From: Plantago ovata
Lineage: Eukaryota; Streptophyta; Magnoliopsida; Lamiales; Plantaginaceae
Direction: 5' to 3'
NCBI GenBank assembly: GCA_028274465.1
Contig: CM051456.1
Location: 110,227,397 to 110,291,396, forward strand
Length of the DNA stretch: 64,000 nucleotides
The position numbers were made by a program, and so were the translations under genes. Shown here in pieces: positions 27,579 through 37,907 of this stretch. A model generated the notes under the pieces. That model saw only the letters and a program-made list of their open reading frames with translations. It did not search any database and was not told the DNA's origin. The number at the start of each line of letters is the position of its first letter. Position 1 is the first letter of the stretch.

Positions 27579-27685
27579 TGTTTTAACTTGGATGATCAGT
27601 TTTAGGTAGAAATTGATGGTGTTAAGTTCTAGTACATTCAGTAGTGCACAAATTTATAAGCAAGGGCCATGGAATCATTTTGTGT

Positions 27686-27697
27686 ATATATATAGTA
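27686..27697 (-). promoter_or_regulatory. candidate TATA region of the LRR kinase
   Basis: TATATATATAG-like sequence about 110 bp upstream of the start codon. The space between the start and the upstream duplicated fragment is only about 125 bp, so the promoter must either lie here or extend into that fragment. Confidence 0.4.
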
Positions 27698-27705
27698 CTA
27701 TATAG

Positions 27706-28035
27706 TATTGCAAATTGATGTTGGAATGGACCAGTAATTTTATTATCCTCTGCAAAGTCAAGAATCAAGATATCTGAGTGGATGCATTACTAATTGTTGA
27801 TGGGATTGTGTGACATGGAATAAGTTATTGGGAATAGCAAAAACTTGTAGATATAGCTAAGATGAGAGAAATCAAGATCATGAAGTGTACAGTAATTACT
27901 ATGCCAATGAGTGAATGAGGGGTTTAGGTTGGAGACCATTCCAGCCGCATCACACCCTTTAGGTTGGATTTTTGCTAGCAACTTTGCAGGAAATGAGGTT
28001 TGCTGGGCTTCGCTAGCAGAACTAGATGTTTTGGT
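27706..28035 (-). pseudogene. duplicated N-terminal fragment of the LRR kinase
   Basis: The region aligns with the 5' part of the neighbouring LRR kinase gene (27103-27440 copy): ATTGCAAATTGA(T/A)GTTGGAATGGA, GATGCATTACTAATTG, AAATCAAGATCATGAAG and CCATTCCAGCCGCAT or its variants. It encodes traces of the LRRNT and first LRRs ([21 protein letters not shown]) but is frameshifted and lacks a start codon. It ends exactly at the first base of the copia 5' LTR (28036). Confidence 0.8.
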
Positions 28036-29940
28036 TGAAAGTATGTATGTCCTAGAGACAACCATTTGTAAGATGATATGTACTTAGATCATAATCAGTT
28101 TATTATTATTTATATTGCATATTAATTGGCTCTACATCTTTGGATTATTTATTTGGTTGTTTTAAGATAATTCTATAAGATGTTCCCATGGACTATATGT
28201 TATTACCAAGTGTGTGATAACTTGGATGACAGAACATAAGTCCTAAAATAGTCCCAATCGAGGTCATTGAGATTTGGGATATCAATGACGCACGTTAAAG
28301 ATTGGCATGCGGTCTGCATCATATTCTTAGAGGAATGTAGTGACTCTCACAACTACGAATGACTTGGTCATTCATGATGGATGCATGGTACACCTTAGAG
28401 GGTGTTGACTGACCCACCGATAAACCGTTTGATTAATTCTATTAATGTGTCTACGGAAGTATCGGTGTGTAAGGTAATTAACAGTCCTTTGACTTGAGGT
28501 CAATACTGACTACATGTGTGGAATAATATATCTTGACCATGACCAATGCTTGCACTCCACTTGGGGTAGATACGGCATGCGTTGGATATATTATGAAGCG
28601 CATGGGAGTAGTAGTTGAACCAAGATAGAATTCATTCCTCACAATAGACATTGGAGAGAATACTTTACATCTCATAGTTAGGCTGATCGTTAGTCATTGG
28701 CCAATGCGTTACGATATATTCAAAATGGAGTTTGGATATGATCGAAGATCAACTAACAAGAATGAGAAAGAAATGAATAAGTTATTGGAACGGACACGAT
28801 ATCAAGTTCTAGACTTATTCGAGTATCCGAGAATGAAGGGACTATATTAGCCTTACACTAAAGGTGATTTGTATATCCTTACAAACGTCCTTATATATTA
28901 ATGTTGTCCGGTAAACCGTCTAGGAGTTTCACCGTGAACCTAATTAGATTAGTGATTAATATATAAGGCCCTACGGGTCACACTACATGATTAGTACTCT
29001 ACCAAATCGGAATTACTAATAAATAGATATTAATTAGATTAATATTATTTATTATCAAACAAATAAATGTTAATTAGATTAACATTATTTATTATTAAGT
29101 GTGAATAATTTAATTGGGTCAAATTGGACTTGAACAATTAAAATGGAGTGCACGAATTGGACCAAATTTGATTTGGACCAAAATGCAATTGGGCCCAAAG
29201 AAGAAATGAAAGGAGAGGCAGAAGCTGGGCCAAAAGGCCCAGCACATTAATCATCTCTCGGGCGCGTGTCGCAGGAAAGATGGGCGCGTGCTGTGCACGC
29301 GCCCGGGTGGTTAAGATAAGGTGGGGACTTGGTCCCCACCACTTGCTCTCTCTCTCTCTCCATTTTGTTTTGTTTTCAGCCGGGTCCCACGCATGACACA
29401 AGGTATTTTGACTTGTAGTTACTTGTTTTTGGGGCTTTTAAATAGAAGAGAAGAATTGAGTTTTTACATACGTAAAAATTATTGTTGCATGCATTCTTCT
29501 CCTTCTTCTCTTTACAAGCAAAAGAACAAAACTACATAGCAAAATATTTTATCCTCTTTTTGAAAAGGATAAAATTAATACTCCATATAATTCACATATA
29601 TCCCAATCTTATTCAAAGAGTTTCCTAGCACTCTACGGTAGAAGAAAATCTGTGGATACCGAGGTTAAGGAGTTCAAGCTGGAGAATACCGAGGATTGGG
29701 ATTTGCTTGGAGCAGAACTTGAAGACTTGGAGCTCTACGATCGTGAGTTCACAGAAGAGGAGATCGAGGAGCAACAATTGGAATTCGCTGAACCCACACT
29801 TGAGGATTTGGGAGTCCTCCATTTGTAAGTGAACATCTCTTTCACGTAATGCATGTTAATTAACCGTTATCAAGATAGGTCGTAAAATTTTCGAAATTCC
29901 GTTGCGTATGCTTAGAGCAAAACGACCCAATATTCCTACA
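28036..29940 (+). repeat. 5' LTR of copia element 1
   Basis: 1905 bp, starting TGAAAGTATG and ending ATTCCTACA. It carries a candidate TATA (TTTAAATA near 29438) and, at about 29259-29280, a truncated version of a GC-rich hairpin that is complete in the 3' LTR. It interrupts the LRR-kinase fragment on its left. Confidence 0.93.
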
Positions 29941-29957
29941 GTGGTATCAGAGCTTGG
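29941..29957 (+). other. primer-binding site (tRNA-iMet type)
   Basis: TGGTATCAGAGC lies one base after the LTR end. It is the usual complement to the 3' end of plant initiator methionine tRNA used to prime minus-strand synthesis in copia elements. Confidence 0.9.
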
Positions 29958-31691
29958 CTTGAATTAACGGTTATTTACATGTTAAATTCATATGCTTTAT
30001 TTATGTTGTTTATTAAAGCATGCTTCGTTATTATAATTATGCATGATAAATTAGATTTATTGCTTAATTATTTTATCTTAGAAGAATGTGAGTCAAATAT
30101 TATTATCAATTAATTATTGTTTAATTGGGTGTTAATTAATTAAAGTAATTAATTAATTGAATGGGAGTTATAATTAGTGGGAGGTTAAGCATGTACGTGA
30201 CATGCTGCCATTGTGAGTCTGCACGTGGGAACTAAAAGGGAAGTTACTTTCTTTGTTTTGACTTTTACCTGGGGTTAAAGTTTTAATTTACAGTTTTAAT
30301 TTAAAAAAAAAAAAAAAATTTCAGATTGTACTCTCCTATTCACGGCAGTCTCCAATGCTTACTGTTCCGGTTTTTCGGTTTCGGCTTCGGCCTTCAATTC
30401 AAAAAAAAAAAAAATTTTGTTTTGAGATTTGGAATCTGTAACTCATGAGACAACGAGTGTATAAACTGGGAACGAAAGAAAACGTGAATGGTGGAGCTTA
30501 GAGCTCGCCGGAAACTCGTCGGAAGATTTTGAAGCTCACGGGTTCTAAACTTTTCGGGCCAAAATCTGGTTTAAATTACTCCCACTAATGCGGGTTGAAA
30601 TTCAAAGGGGTTAGTTTCGAGTTTCATCAACTTTAGAAGTGATTTGGATGTTTAAAATTCGAAATAAAAGTATAGGGACCTGTTTGAGCTTTTGCAGAGA
30701 ATTTGGGGCAAGATTGTTGGTGAATTAGACTTAGTCTAGGGGCTGGAAACAATTTACATAGTGTAAAATTACTTCAATGCCCCTTATTGTTTAATTGCAC
30801 TATAAAACACCCAGAACTTGTTTTTCTTTGCACTTGGCTCCTGAAAAACTTTAGAAGTCTCTCATTTTCACCCAGAAAATTATATTTGTAATTTTGGAGA
30901 TTTACAAATTAATATATTTTAGAAATATATTATTATTTAATCCTTTAGAAGGTTGTAATAACTATTTAATATAATATTTGACTCACATTAGGTTTGACCT
31001 TGCATGTTAAGGGTTTATTAAAGTTATTTAATTTATGTAACTTTATTATTTATCCATTTTATGCATGAATAAGATAAAGCCTTTAAGTATTGCATGTGTA
31101 GGACACAAGTTATTTAATGCATGTTTAGGATCTTGGTCATATGTTTAAAATTACCCCAATATTTAAATGTACCCCAAGTTAAATTTTATGTCTTGGACTA
31201 GGTCTAAACGACGTCACCCATCATAATTAAATGGTGTACTAATCCTTTTCGTTCGAGAGTATTTACACCCTAGTGTTTGCTCCGTTCTACGAGGCTAGGT
31301 CCTATTTATAGATGCATGGTAGCATTGTGTGATGGTTATGACTAACTTATCTATGTCTTGTCGCCCTAGCGTCGGAATAGTTTAAGGACGTCGGTCAAAC
31401 TTGGTTTGACCAAACAAGAGTTACTTAGAGTAATTGGTTTAGAGACCTACCAGTTTATTTATTATAGCGGTTCAGCCCTAGCTGGGGTTATAATAAAGTT
31501 AATGCGGATCTTGTCCACTATGAATGTATTTGATATAATTCCGTACTCTTTTATGTGGGGTCATTGAGTATGCTAAAATAGTGGGAGCTAAATATTGCTA
31601 AAGTCCATGTATATGTAGTTGCTGATTATGATCATGAAATTTGCCTTAGTTTAATTTCATTCTTTATATTTACTTCTCTAGGTCAAGCAAA
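29958..31691 (+). other. untranslated leader of copia element 1
   Basis: About 1.7 kb without an open frame, AT-rich, with A runs at about 30302-30317 and 30401-30413. Long leaders of this kind occur in several plant copia lineages. Confidence 0.6.
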
Positions 31692-32426
31692 ATGTCTAAC
31701 CTATCCATCAAAAGCATCTTGGAGAAGCATGTTCTGACTGGGCCGAACTATCTGGATTGGATCCGGAATGTGCGTTTGGTTCTCAGGCAAGAAAAAGTTG
31801 AGTATGTGTTGGACACACCTATCCCAGTCGCACCGACTGAGGCTGCTGCACTTGTGGACTATGATCCAGCTCCCCGCAAGAAGCATGTTGATGATGCTGC
31901 CAATGTACAGTCTGTCATGCTCGCTTCCATGAGCATGGAGCTGCAGAGGCAACACGAGCATATGATGCCCTATGAGATGTTGGAGCATCTCAAGAGTCTC
32001 TTTGACTCTCAACCTAAGAGCCTCAAGTTTGACTTGTTGAAAGAGCTCTTGAGGTCCAGGCTCCAGGAAGGAGGCAACGTATCAGACCACGTTCTCAAAA
32101 TGATAAGTATGATTGAAAAGCTGGCATCTGTTGGCATATCATTTGAGAACAGCGTGTCTACTGTGATTGTTCTCCAGTCACTCCCTGACTCGTTCTCGAC
32201 GTTCATTGTGAACTTCAACATGAATGACAAGGAGGTGACACTGCCGGAGCTCCACAACATGCTGAAGACTTATGGTCAGACCATAAGCAAAGGAAAGAGT
32301 GTTCCCATGGTGGGATCTACTTCAAAGACCGGTCCATGGAATGGTTCCAAGAACAGGTTCAAGAAGAAGAAGAAGGCTAAGGTTGGACCGAAGTCTCAAA
32401 CACTTAAGCCCAAGGGAGGGGTGTAG
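31692..32426 (+). CDS. copia element 1 gag
   Basis: A 244-aa retrotransposon capsid-type protein (UBN2/gag family): WIRNVRLVLRQEKVEYVLD near the start, a central LRSRLQEGGNVSDHVLKM helix region, and a Lys-rich end. The frame ends at a TAG (32424-32426). Immediately afterwards, in the same frame, comes a CCHC zinc knuckle ([14 protein letters not shown]) that normally belongs to gag. The stop is therefore premature relative to the family layout and separates gag from its own nucleic-acid-binding knuckle. Confidence 0.85.
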   Translation: MSNLSIKSILEKHVLTGPNYLDWIRNVRLVLRQEKVEYVLDTPIPVAPTEAAALVDYDPAPRKKHVDDAANVQSVMLASMSMELQRQHEHMMPYEMLEHLKSLFDSQPKSLKFDLLKELLRSRLQEGGNVSDHVLKMISMIEKLASVGISFENSVSTVIVLQSLPDSFSTFIVNFNMNDKEVTLPELHNMLKTYGQTISKGKSVPMVGSTSKTGPWNGSKNRFKKKKKAKVGPKSQTLKPKGGV

Positions 32427-35400
32427 AAGCAGGCAAAGGTTGCGAAGGATGCCTGCCTCTATTGCAAGGCAAAGGGGCACTGGAAGAGAGACTGTGAGAA
32501 GGCTAAGGCCGATGGAGCTTTGCATGGTGCATCTGGCTCCAACACAGGTATATTTGTTATTGAAATTAATATGTCTACAAATAATTCCAATTGCTGGGTA
32601 TTAGATACAGCGTGTGGCTCACACATTTGTAATAATGTGCAGGGCCTAAGTGACAGCAAACTGGTTAGACCAGGGGAAGTCGACCTACGCGTGGGGAATG
32701 GAGCACGAGTTGCTGCTGAGCGTGTAGGAACTTATAGACTAGACTTGCCCTCGGGATTTATTTTAGAACTAAGTAATTGTTATTTTGTTCCTTCAATCAT
32801 CAGAAATATTATTTCTATTCCTATGTTAGACATTGATGGTTTCTCATTTCGTTTTGCGAATAGTAATTGTTACATTTTGCATAATGATGTTAATTATGGG
32901 ATTGCACCACTCGTGAATGGTTTATATTTACTTGATTGTAGACATAACATGTTTCATATACAAAACAAGAAGCCTAAATTAAGTAATATGAAAAATCCTA
33001 CCTACTTGTGGCATTGTAGACTTGGCCATATAAATGAGACGAGAATTGCACGATTAAATAAGTTGGACTATTTAACTTCATTTGATTTCGAATCATATGG
33101 ACAATGTGAATCATGTCTCAAAGGAAAGATGACCAACAAACCCTTTCTAGGAAAGGGAGTACGAGCCGAGAAGGTACTTGAGTTGATCCATAGTGATGTA
33201 TGTGGACCTTTCGCAACTCAAGCTAGGGGAGGTTATTCATACTTCATAACCTTTACTGACGACTTCTCTAGATTTGGACATGTGTATCTTATGAAGCACA
33301 AATCCGAAGCCTTTGAGAAGTTTAAGGAGTATAGAAACGAAGTAGAAAAACAACTCGAAACGAGCATTAAGTCTCTTCGATCTGATCGTGGAGGCGAATA
33401 CTTGAGTAGAGAATTCACAGATTACTTAAAAGAAAATGGGATTAGATCTCAATGGACACCTCCTGGAACACCACAGTTAAACGGTGTTTCCGAAAGGAGA
33501 AATCGAACTTTGTTAGACATGGTGAGATCCATGATGAGCTTCTCTACTCTTCCGACATTCTTATGGGGATATGCATTACAAAACTCAATATACATTCTGA
33601 ATCGCGTTCCATCAAAGTCAGTCGAAAAGACACCATATGAGTTATGGCATGGTAAGAAGCCTGTTCTCTCACACATGCGAACCTGGGGTTGTCCAGCATA
33701 TGTGAAGAAGATGCTCACTGGCAAATTGGAAACGAAAAGTGTAAAGTGTTATTTCATCGGTTATCCTAGGGAAACCAGAGGTTACTTTTTCTATTCTCGC
33801 GATGATTCCAAGATCATCGTTTCTAGGAATGCGACTTTTCTAGAAGACGACTATGACTTCAAAGATCAAGATCGTAGTAGAATAGAATTGGAAGAAATTC
33901 AAGAACCACGAAATAACAATGAGGTTGAAGAGTTGTCAAATGGAGTTGACAACAATTCAGTGGGAGCAGTAGGAGATACAAATGCTAGAAGCGAAATACT
34001 AGGTGAGCTTCTTGCATCCAGTGGGAGCACCACAGTGAATGTGTCACAACCACTAAATTCTCCTACTTCACCGGCAATACCAGTTGTGGAAACTGACTTG
34101 CCCCCACACCAGGAACATGTCACGGACAATATTCCTGAGATAGCTCAGGTTGTAGGACAACCTGACAATCAAGAACCTCAACGCAATCAGAATGTAGAGC
34201 AAGAACAAACGACAATAGTTGTACCACAAAGAGTAAGGAAGGGAAGGGTTATACCCGAACAAGTAATTACAGTACGTAGGTCGGAAAGGGAAAGAGTTCC
34301 AAAGAAAAAGGTGAGTTTACTCTTAGAGACTCATGAAGATGATGTTGTAAATTCACCTGATTTGGATGACCCTAAGACTTACACCGAGGCAATGTCGGAC
34401 ATTGACTCGGAGAGGTGGCAAGAAGCCATGAAATCCGAAATAAACTCGATGTATCAAAATCAAGTTTGGAACTTGGTTGAATTTCCAGATGGGGTTAGAC
34501 CTATTGGATGCAAATGGGTTTTCAAGAGAAAAATCGATGCCGATGGCAAGATACAAACCTACAAGGCTAGGTTAGTGGCAAAGGGTTATAATCAAAGACA
34601 AGGTATTGATTATGATGAGACCTTTTCGCCAGTAGCTAAAATTAAGTCTATTCGGATTTTACTTGCCATAGCTGCATATCATGATTACGAGATTTGGCAA
34701 ATGGATGTGAAAACCGCTTTCCTTAATGGAAATTTGGAAGAAGAGGTGTATATGATACAACCTGAAGGATTCACATCCAAGTCATCTCCCAAATCAGTAT
34801 GCAAGCTGCAGAGGTCCATATATGGACTGAAGCAAGCCTCTAGAAGCTGGAATATCCGCTTTGACGAAGCTGTCAAATCGTCTGACTTTGTCAGAAGTAT
34901 GGAAGATCCTTGCGTATATATAAAACGCTGCAATGAAGGAATTGTTTTCATGGTCGTATATGTCGATGACATTCTGATCATGGGAAACAATATTCCCCTC
35001 CTACAGTCAGTAAAAGATTGGTTGTCCAGAATCTTCTCAATGAAGGATCTGGGTGAAGCCTGTTACATTCTTGGCATCAAAATCCATAGGGATAGAGCCA
35101 ACAGGATGTTAGGGTTGTCACAATCCACCTATATTGACAAAGTGATTAAACGCTTTCGAATGGAAGAATCCAAGAGGGGTTTCTTGCCAGCAAGTCATGG
35201 TGTTATTCTTTCGTCGAATGATAGTCCTTCGACTGAAGAAGAAATGGAACACATGAAAAGAATCCCATATGCATCTGCAATTGGATCTATCATGTATGCC
35301 ATGAATTGCACCAGGCCAGATGTGGCCTTTGCATTAAGTGTCACTTGTCGTCACCAAAAGAATCCAGATCTTAAGCATTGGACTGCTGTTAAGACGATCC

Positions 35401-35945
35401 TCAAGTATCTTAGACGAACTAAGGATCAATTTTTGGTGTTTGGTGGACAACCGGAGTTGATAGCATCTGGGTATGCTGATGCCGGTTTCCAATCTGATCC
35501 GGATGATTACAAATCACAAACTGGGTATGTGTTTGTACTCAATGGTGGGGCTGTTAGCTGGAAAAGTTGCAAGCAAGCAACTGTTGCTGATTCTACGACC
35601 GAATCCGAGTACATTGCTGCATCAGAGGCTGCGAAAGAAGCCGTCTGGATGTCTGAGTTCCTCAAGGAACTAGGGGTAGTTCCAAATGTTGGACCGATAA
35701 AAGTTTACTGTGACAACACTGGGGCTGTTGCACAGGCAAAGGAACCAAGATCCACCAACAGGAACAAGCATATACCTAGGAAATACCATGTGATTAGAGA
35801 ACTGGTAGCTAGAGGAGAAGTATCTATAGAACGTGTCCCCACTGAAGACAATGTGGCTGACCCTTTCACCAAAGCCTTGAGCTCGGAGAAACATGTTAGA
35901 CATTACGAGAACATAGGTGTTAGACAAATGGGTGATTGGCTCTAG
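32427..35945 (+). CDS. copia element 1 pol polyprotein
   Basis: Open from just after the TAG to 35945. In order: zinc knuckle; aspartic protease ([10 protein letters not shown]); GAG-pre-integrase ([10 protein letters not shown]); integrase core ([15 protein letters not shown], and the catalytic Glu in GVSERRNRT); reverse transcriptase ([23 protein letters not shown]); and RNase H ([11 protein letters not shown]) ending with [10 protein letters not shown]. The first Met after the stop is at 32520, downstream of the knuckle. All enzymatic motifs look intact. With normal termination at the TAG, pol would not be made from the gag start. Confidence 0.9.
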   Translation, partial: KQAKVAKDACLYCKAKGHWKRDCEKAKADGALHGASGSNTGIFVIEINMSTNNSNCWVLDTACGSHICNNVQGLSDSKLVRPGEVDLRVGNGARVAAERVGTYRLDLPSGFILELSNCYFVPSIIRNIISIPMLDIDGFSFRFANSNCYILHNDVNYGIAPLVNGLYLLDCRHNMFHIQNKKPKLSNMKNPTYLWHCRLGHINETRIARLNKLDYLTSFDFESYGQCESCLKGKMTNKPFLGKGVRAEKVLELIHSDVCGPFATQARGGYSYFITFTDDFSRFGHVYLMKHKSEAFEKFKEYRNEVEKQLETSIKSLRSDRGGEYLSREFTDYLKENGIRSQWTPPGTPQLNGVSERRNRTLLDMVRSMMSFSTLPTFLWGYALQNSIYILNRVPSKSVEKTPYELWHGKKPVLSHMRTWGCPAYVKKMLTGKLETKSVKCYFIGYPRETRGYFFYSRDDSKIIVSRNATFLEDDYDFKDQDRSRIELEEIQEPRNNNEVEELSNGVDNNSVGAVGDTNARSEILGELLASSGSTTVNVSQPLNSPTSPAIPVVETDLPPHQEHVTDNIPEIAQVVGQPDNQEPQRNQNVEQEQTTIVVPQRVRKGRVIPEQVITVRRSERERVPKKKVSLLLETHEDDVVNSPDLDDPKTYTEAMSDIDSERWQEAMKSEINSMYQNQVWNLVEFPDGVRPIGCKWVFKRKIDADGKIQTYKARLVAKGYNQRQGIDYDETFSPVAKIKSIRILLAIAAYHDYEIWQMDVKTAFLNGNLEEEVYMIQPEGFTSKSSPKSVCKLQRSIYGLKQASRSWNIRFDEAVKSSDFVRSMEDPCVYIKRCNEGIVFMVVYVDDILIMGNNIPLLQSVKDWLSRIFSMKDLGEACYILGIKIHRDRANRMLGLSQSTYIDKVIKRFRMEESKRGFLPASHGVILSSNDSPSTEEEMEHMKRIPYASAIGSIMYAMNCTRPDVAFALSVTCRHQKNPDLKHWTAVKTILKYLRRTKDQFLVFGGQPELIASGYADAGFQSDPDDYKSQTGYVFVLNGGAVSWKSCKQATVADSTTESEYIAASEAAKEAVWMSEFLKELGVVPNVGPIKVYCDNTGAVAQAKEPRSTNRNKHIPRKYHVIRELVARGEVSIERVPTEDNVADPFTKALSSEKHVRHYENIGVRQMGDWL

Positions 35946-35947
35946 GC

Positions 35948-35959
35948 TAAGTGGGAGAT
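35948..35959 (+). other. polypurine tract of copia element 1
   Basis: AAGTGGGAGAT lies directly before the 3' LTR start and is the typical plus-strand priming site of plant copia elements. Confidence 0.85.
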
Positions 35960-37875
35960 TGAAAGTATGTATGTCCTAGAGACAACCATTTGCAAGATGA
36001 TATGTACTTAGATCATAATCAGTTTATTATTATTTATATTGCATATTAATTGGCTCTACATCTTTGGATTATTTATTTGGTTGTTTTAAGATAATTCTAT
36101 AAGATGTTCCCATGGACTATATGTTATTACCAAGTGTGTGAGAACTTGGATGACAGAACATAAGTCCTAAAATAGTCCCAATCGAGGTCATTGAGATTTG
36201 GGATATCAATGACGCACGTTAAAGATTGGCATGCGATCTGCATCATATTCTTAGAGGAATGTAGTGACTCTCACAACTACGAATGACTTGGTCATTCATG
36301 ATGGATGCATGGTACACCTTAGAAGGTGTTGACTGACCCACCGATAAACCGTTTGATTAATTCTATTAATGTGTCTACGGAAGTATCGGTGTGTAAGGTA
36401 ATTAACAGTCCTTTGACTTGAGGTCAATACTGACTACATGTGTGGAATAATATATCTTGACCATGACCAATGCTTGCACTCCACTTGGGGTAGATACGGC
36501 ATGCGTTGGATATATTATGAAGCGCATGGGAGTAGTAGTTGAACCAAGATAAAATTCATTCCTCACAATAGACATTGGAGAGATTACTTTACATCTCATA
36601 GTTAGGTTGATCGTTAGTCATTGGCCAATGCGTTACGATATATTCAAAATGGTGTTTGGATATGATCGAAGATCAACTAACAAGAATGAGAAAGAAATGA
36701 ATAAGTTATTGGAACGGACACGATATCAAGTTCTAGACTTATTCGAGTATTCGAGAATGAAGGGACTATATTAGCCTTACACTAAAGGTGATTTGTATAT
36801 CCTTACAAACGTCCTTATATATTAATGTTATCCGGTAAACCGTCTAGGAGTTTCACCGTGAACCTAATTAGATTAGTGATTAATATATAAGGCCCTACGG
36901 GTCACACTACATGATTAGTACTCTACCAAATCGGGATTACTAATAAATAGATATTAATTAGATTAATATTATTTATTATCAAACAAATAAATGTTAATTA
37001 GATTAACATTATTTATTATTAAGTATGAATAATTTAATTGGGTCAAATTGGACTTGAACAATTAAAATGGAGTGCATGAATTGGACCAAATTTGATTTCG
37101 ACCAAAATGCAATTGGGCCCAAAGAAGAAATGAAAGGAGAGGGAGAAGCTGGGCCAAAAGGCCCAGCACATTAATCATCTCTCGGGCGCGTGTGCGACAC
37201 GCGCCCGAGAAGGAAAGATGGGCGCGTGCTGTGCACGCGCCCGGGTGGTTAAGATAAGGTGGGGACTTGGTCCCCACCACTTGCTCTCTCTCTCTCCATT
37301 TTGTTTTGTTTTCAGCCAGGTCCCACGCGTGACACAAGGTATTTTGACTTGTAGTTACTTGTTTTTGGGGCTTTTAAATAGAAGAGAAGAATTGGGTTTT
37401 TACATACATAAAAATTATTGTTGCATGCATTCTTCTCCTTCTTCTCTTTACAAGCAAAAGAACAAAACTACATAGCAAAATATTTTATCCTCTTTTGAAA
37501 AGGATAAAATTAATACTCCATATAATTCACATATATCCCAATCTTATTCAAAGAGTTTCCTAGCACTCTACGGTAGAAGAAAATCTGTGGATACCGAGGT
37601 TAAGGAGTTCAAGCTGGAGAATACCGAGGATTGGGATTTGCTTGGAGCAGAACTTGAAGACTTGGAGCTCTACGATCGTGAGTTCACAGAAGAGGAGATC
37701 GAGGAGCAACAATTGGAATTCGCTGAACCCACACTTGAGGATTTGGGAGTCCTCCATTTGTAAGTGAACATCTCTTTCACGTAATGCATGTTAATTAACC
37801 GTTATCAAGATAGGTCGTAAAATTTTCGAAATTCCGCTGCGTATGCTTAGAGCAAAACGACCCAATATTCCTACA
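35960..37875 (+). repeat. 3' LTR of copia element 1
   Basis: 1916 bp, TG to CA. The U3 part contains a run of perfect stem-loops: 37148-37167 (GCTGGGCC stem), 37181-37209 (13-bp CTCGGGCGCGTGT stem, GCG loop), 37220-37242 (10-bp GGGCGCGTGC stem, TGT loop) and 37258-37278 (GGTGGGGA stem). A fifth (37482-37510, ATTTTATCCT stem) lies downstream of the candidate TATA at about 37373-37380. Confidence 0.93.
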
Positions 37876-37907
37876 GATCAGTGCAATAGATTTCATTGTT
37901 TAAGGTA

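Larger units (their letters stand above)
28036..37875 (+). mobile_element. Ty1/copia LTR retrotransposon (element 1), nearly complete
   Basis: LTRs at 28036-29940 and 35960-37875 (about 1.9 kb, TG to CA). A primer-binding site complementary to initiator tRNA-Met follows the 5' LTR, then a leader of about 1.75 kb, a gag-pol region in copia order (gag, protease, integrase, reverse transcriptase, RNase H), and a polypurine tract before the 3' LTR. By eye the two LTRs differ by only about 20-25 substitutions plus a few small indels, so the insertion is recent on an evolutionary scale. The coding region has one in-frame stop between gag and pol. The 5-bp flanks (TTGGT and GATCA) do not match, so no target-site duplication is present. 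I do not assign a copia lineage. Confidence 0.95.

Noticed and set aside
28478..29822. Open frames on both strands inside the 5' LTR and their near-identical copies at 36402-37757
   Set aside because: They repeat only because the LTRs repeat. They lie in LTR sequence with no known protein family.
32424..32432. Programmed readthrough of the TAG in copia element 1
   Set aside because: The following codons do not match the CARYYA context and no structural signal was evident. A point mutation is simpler, though not proven.
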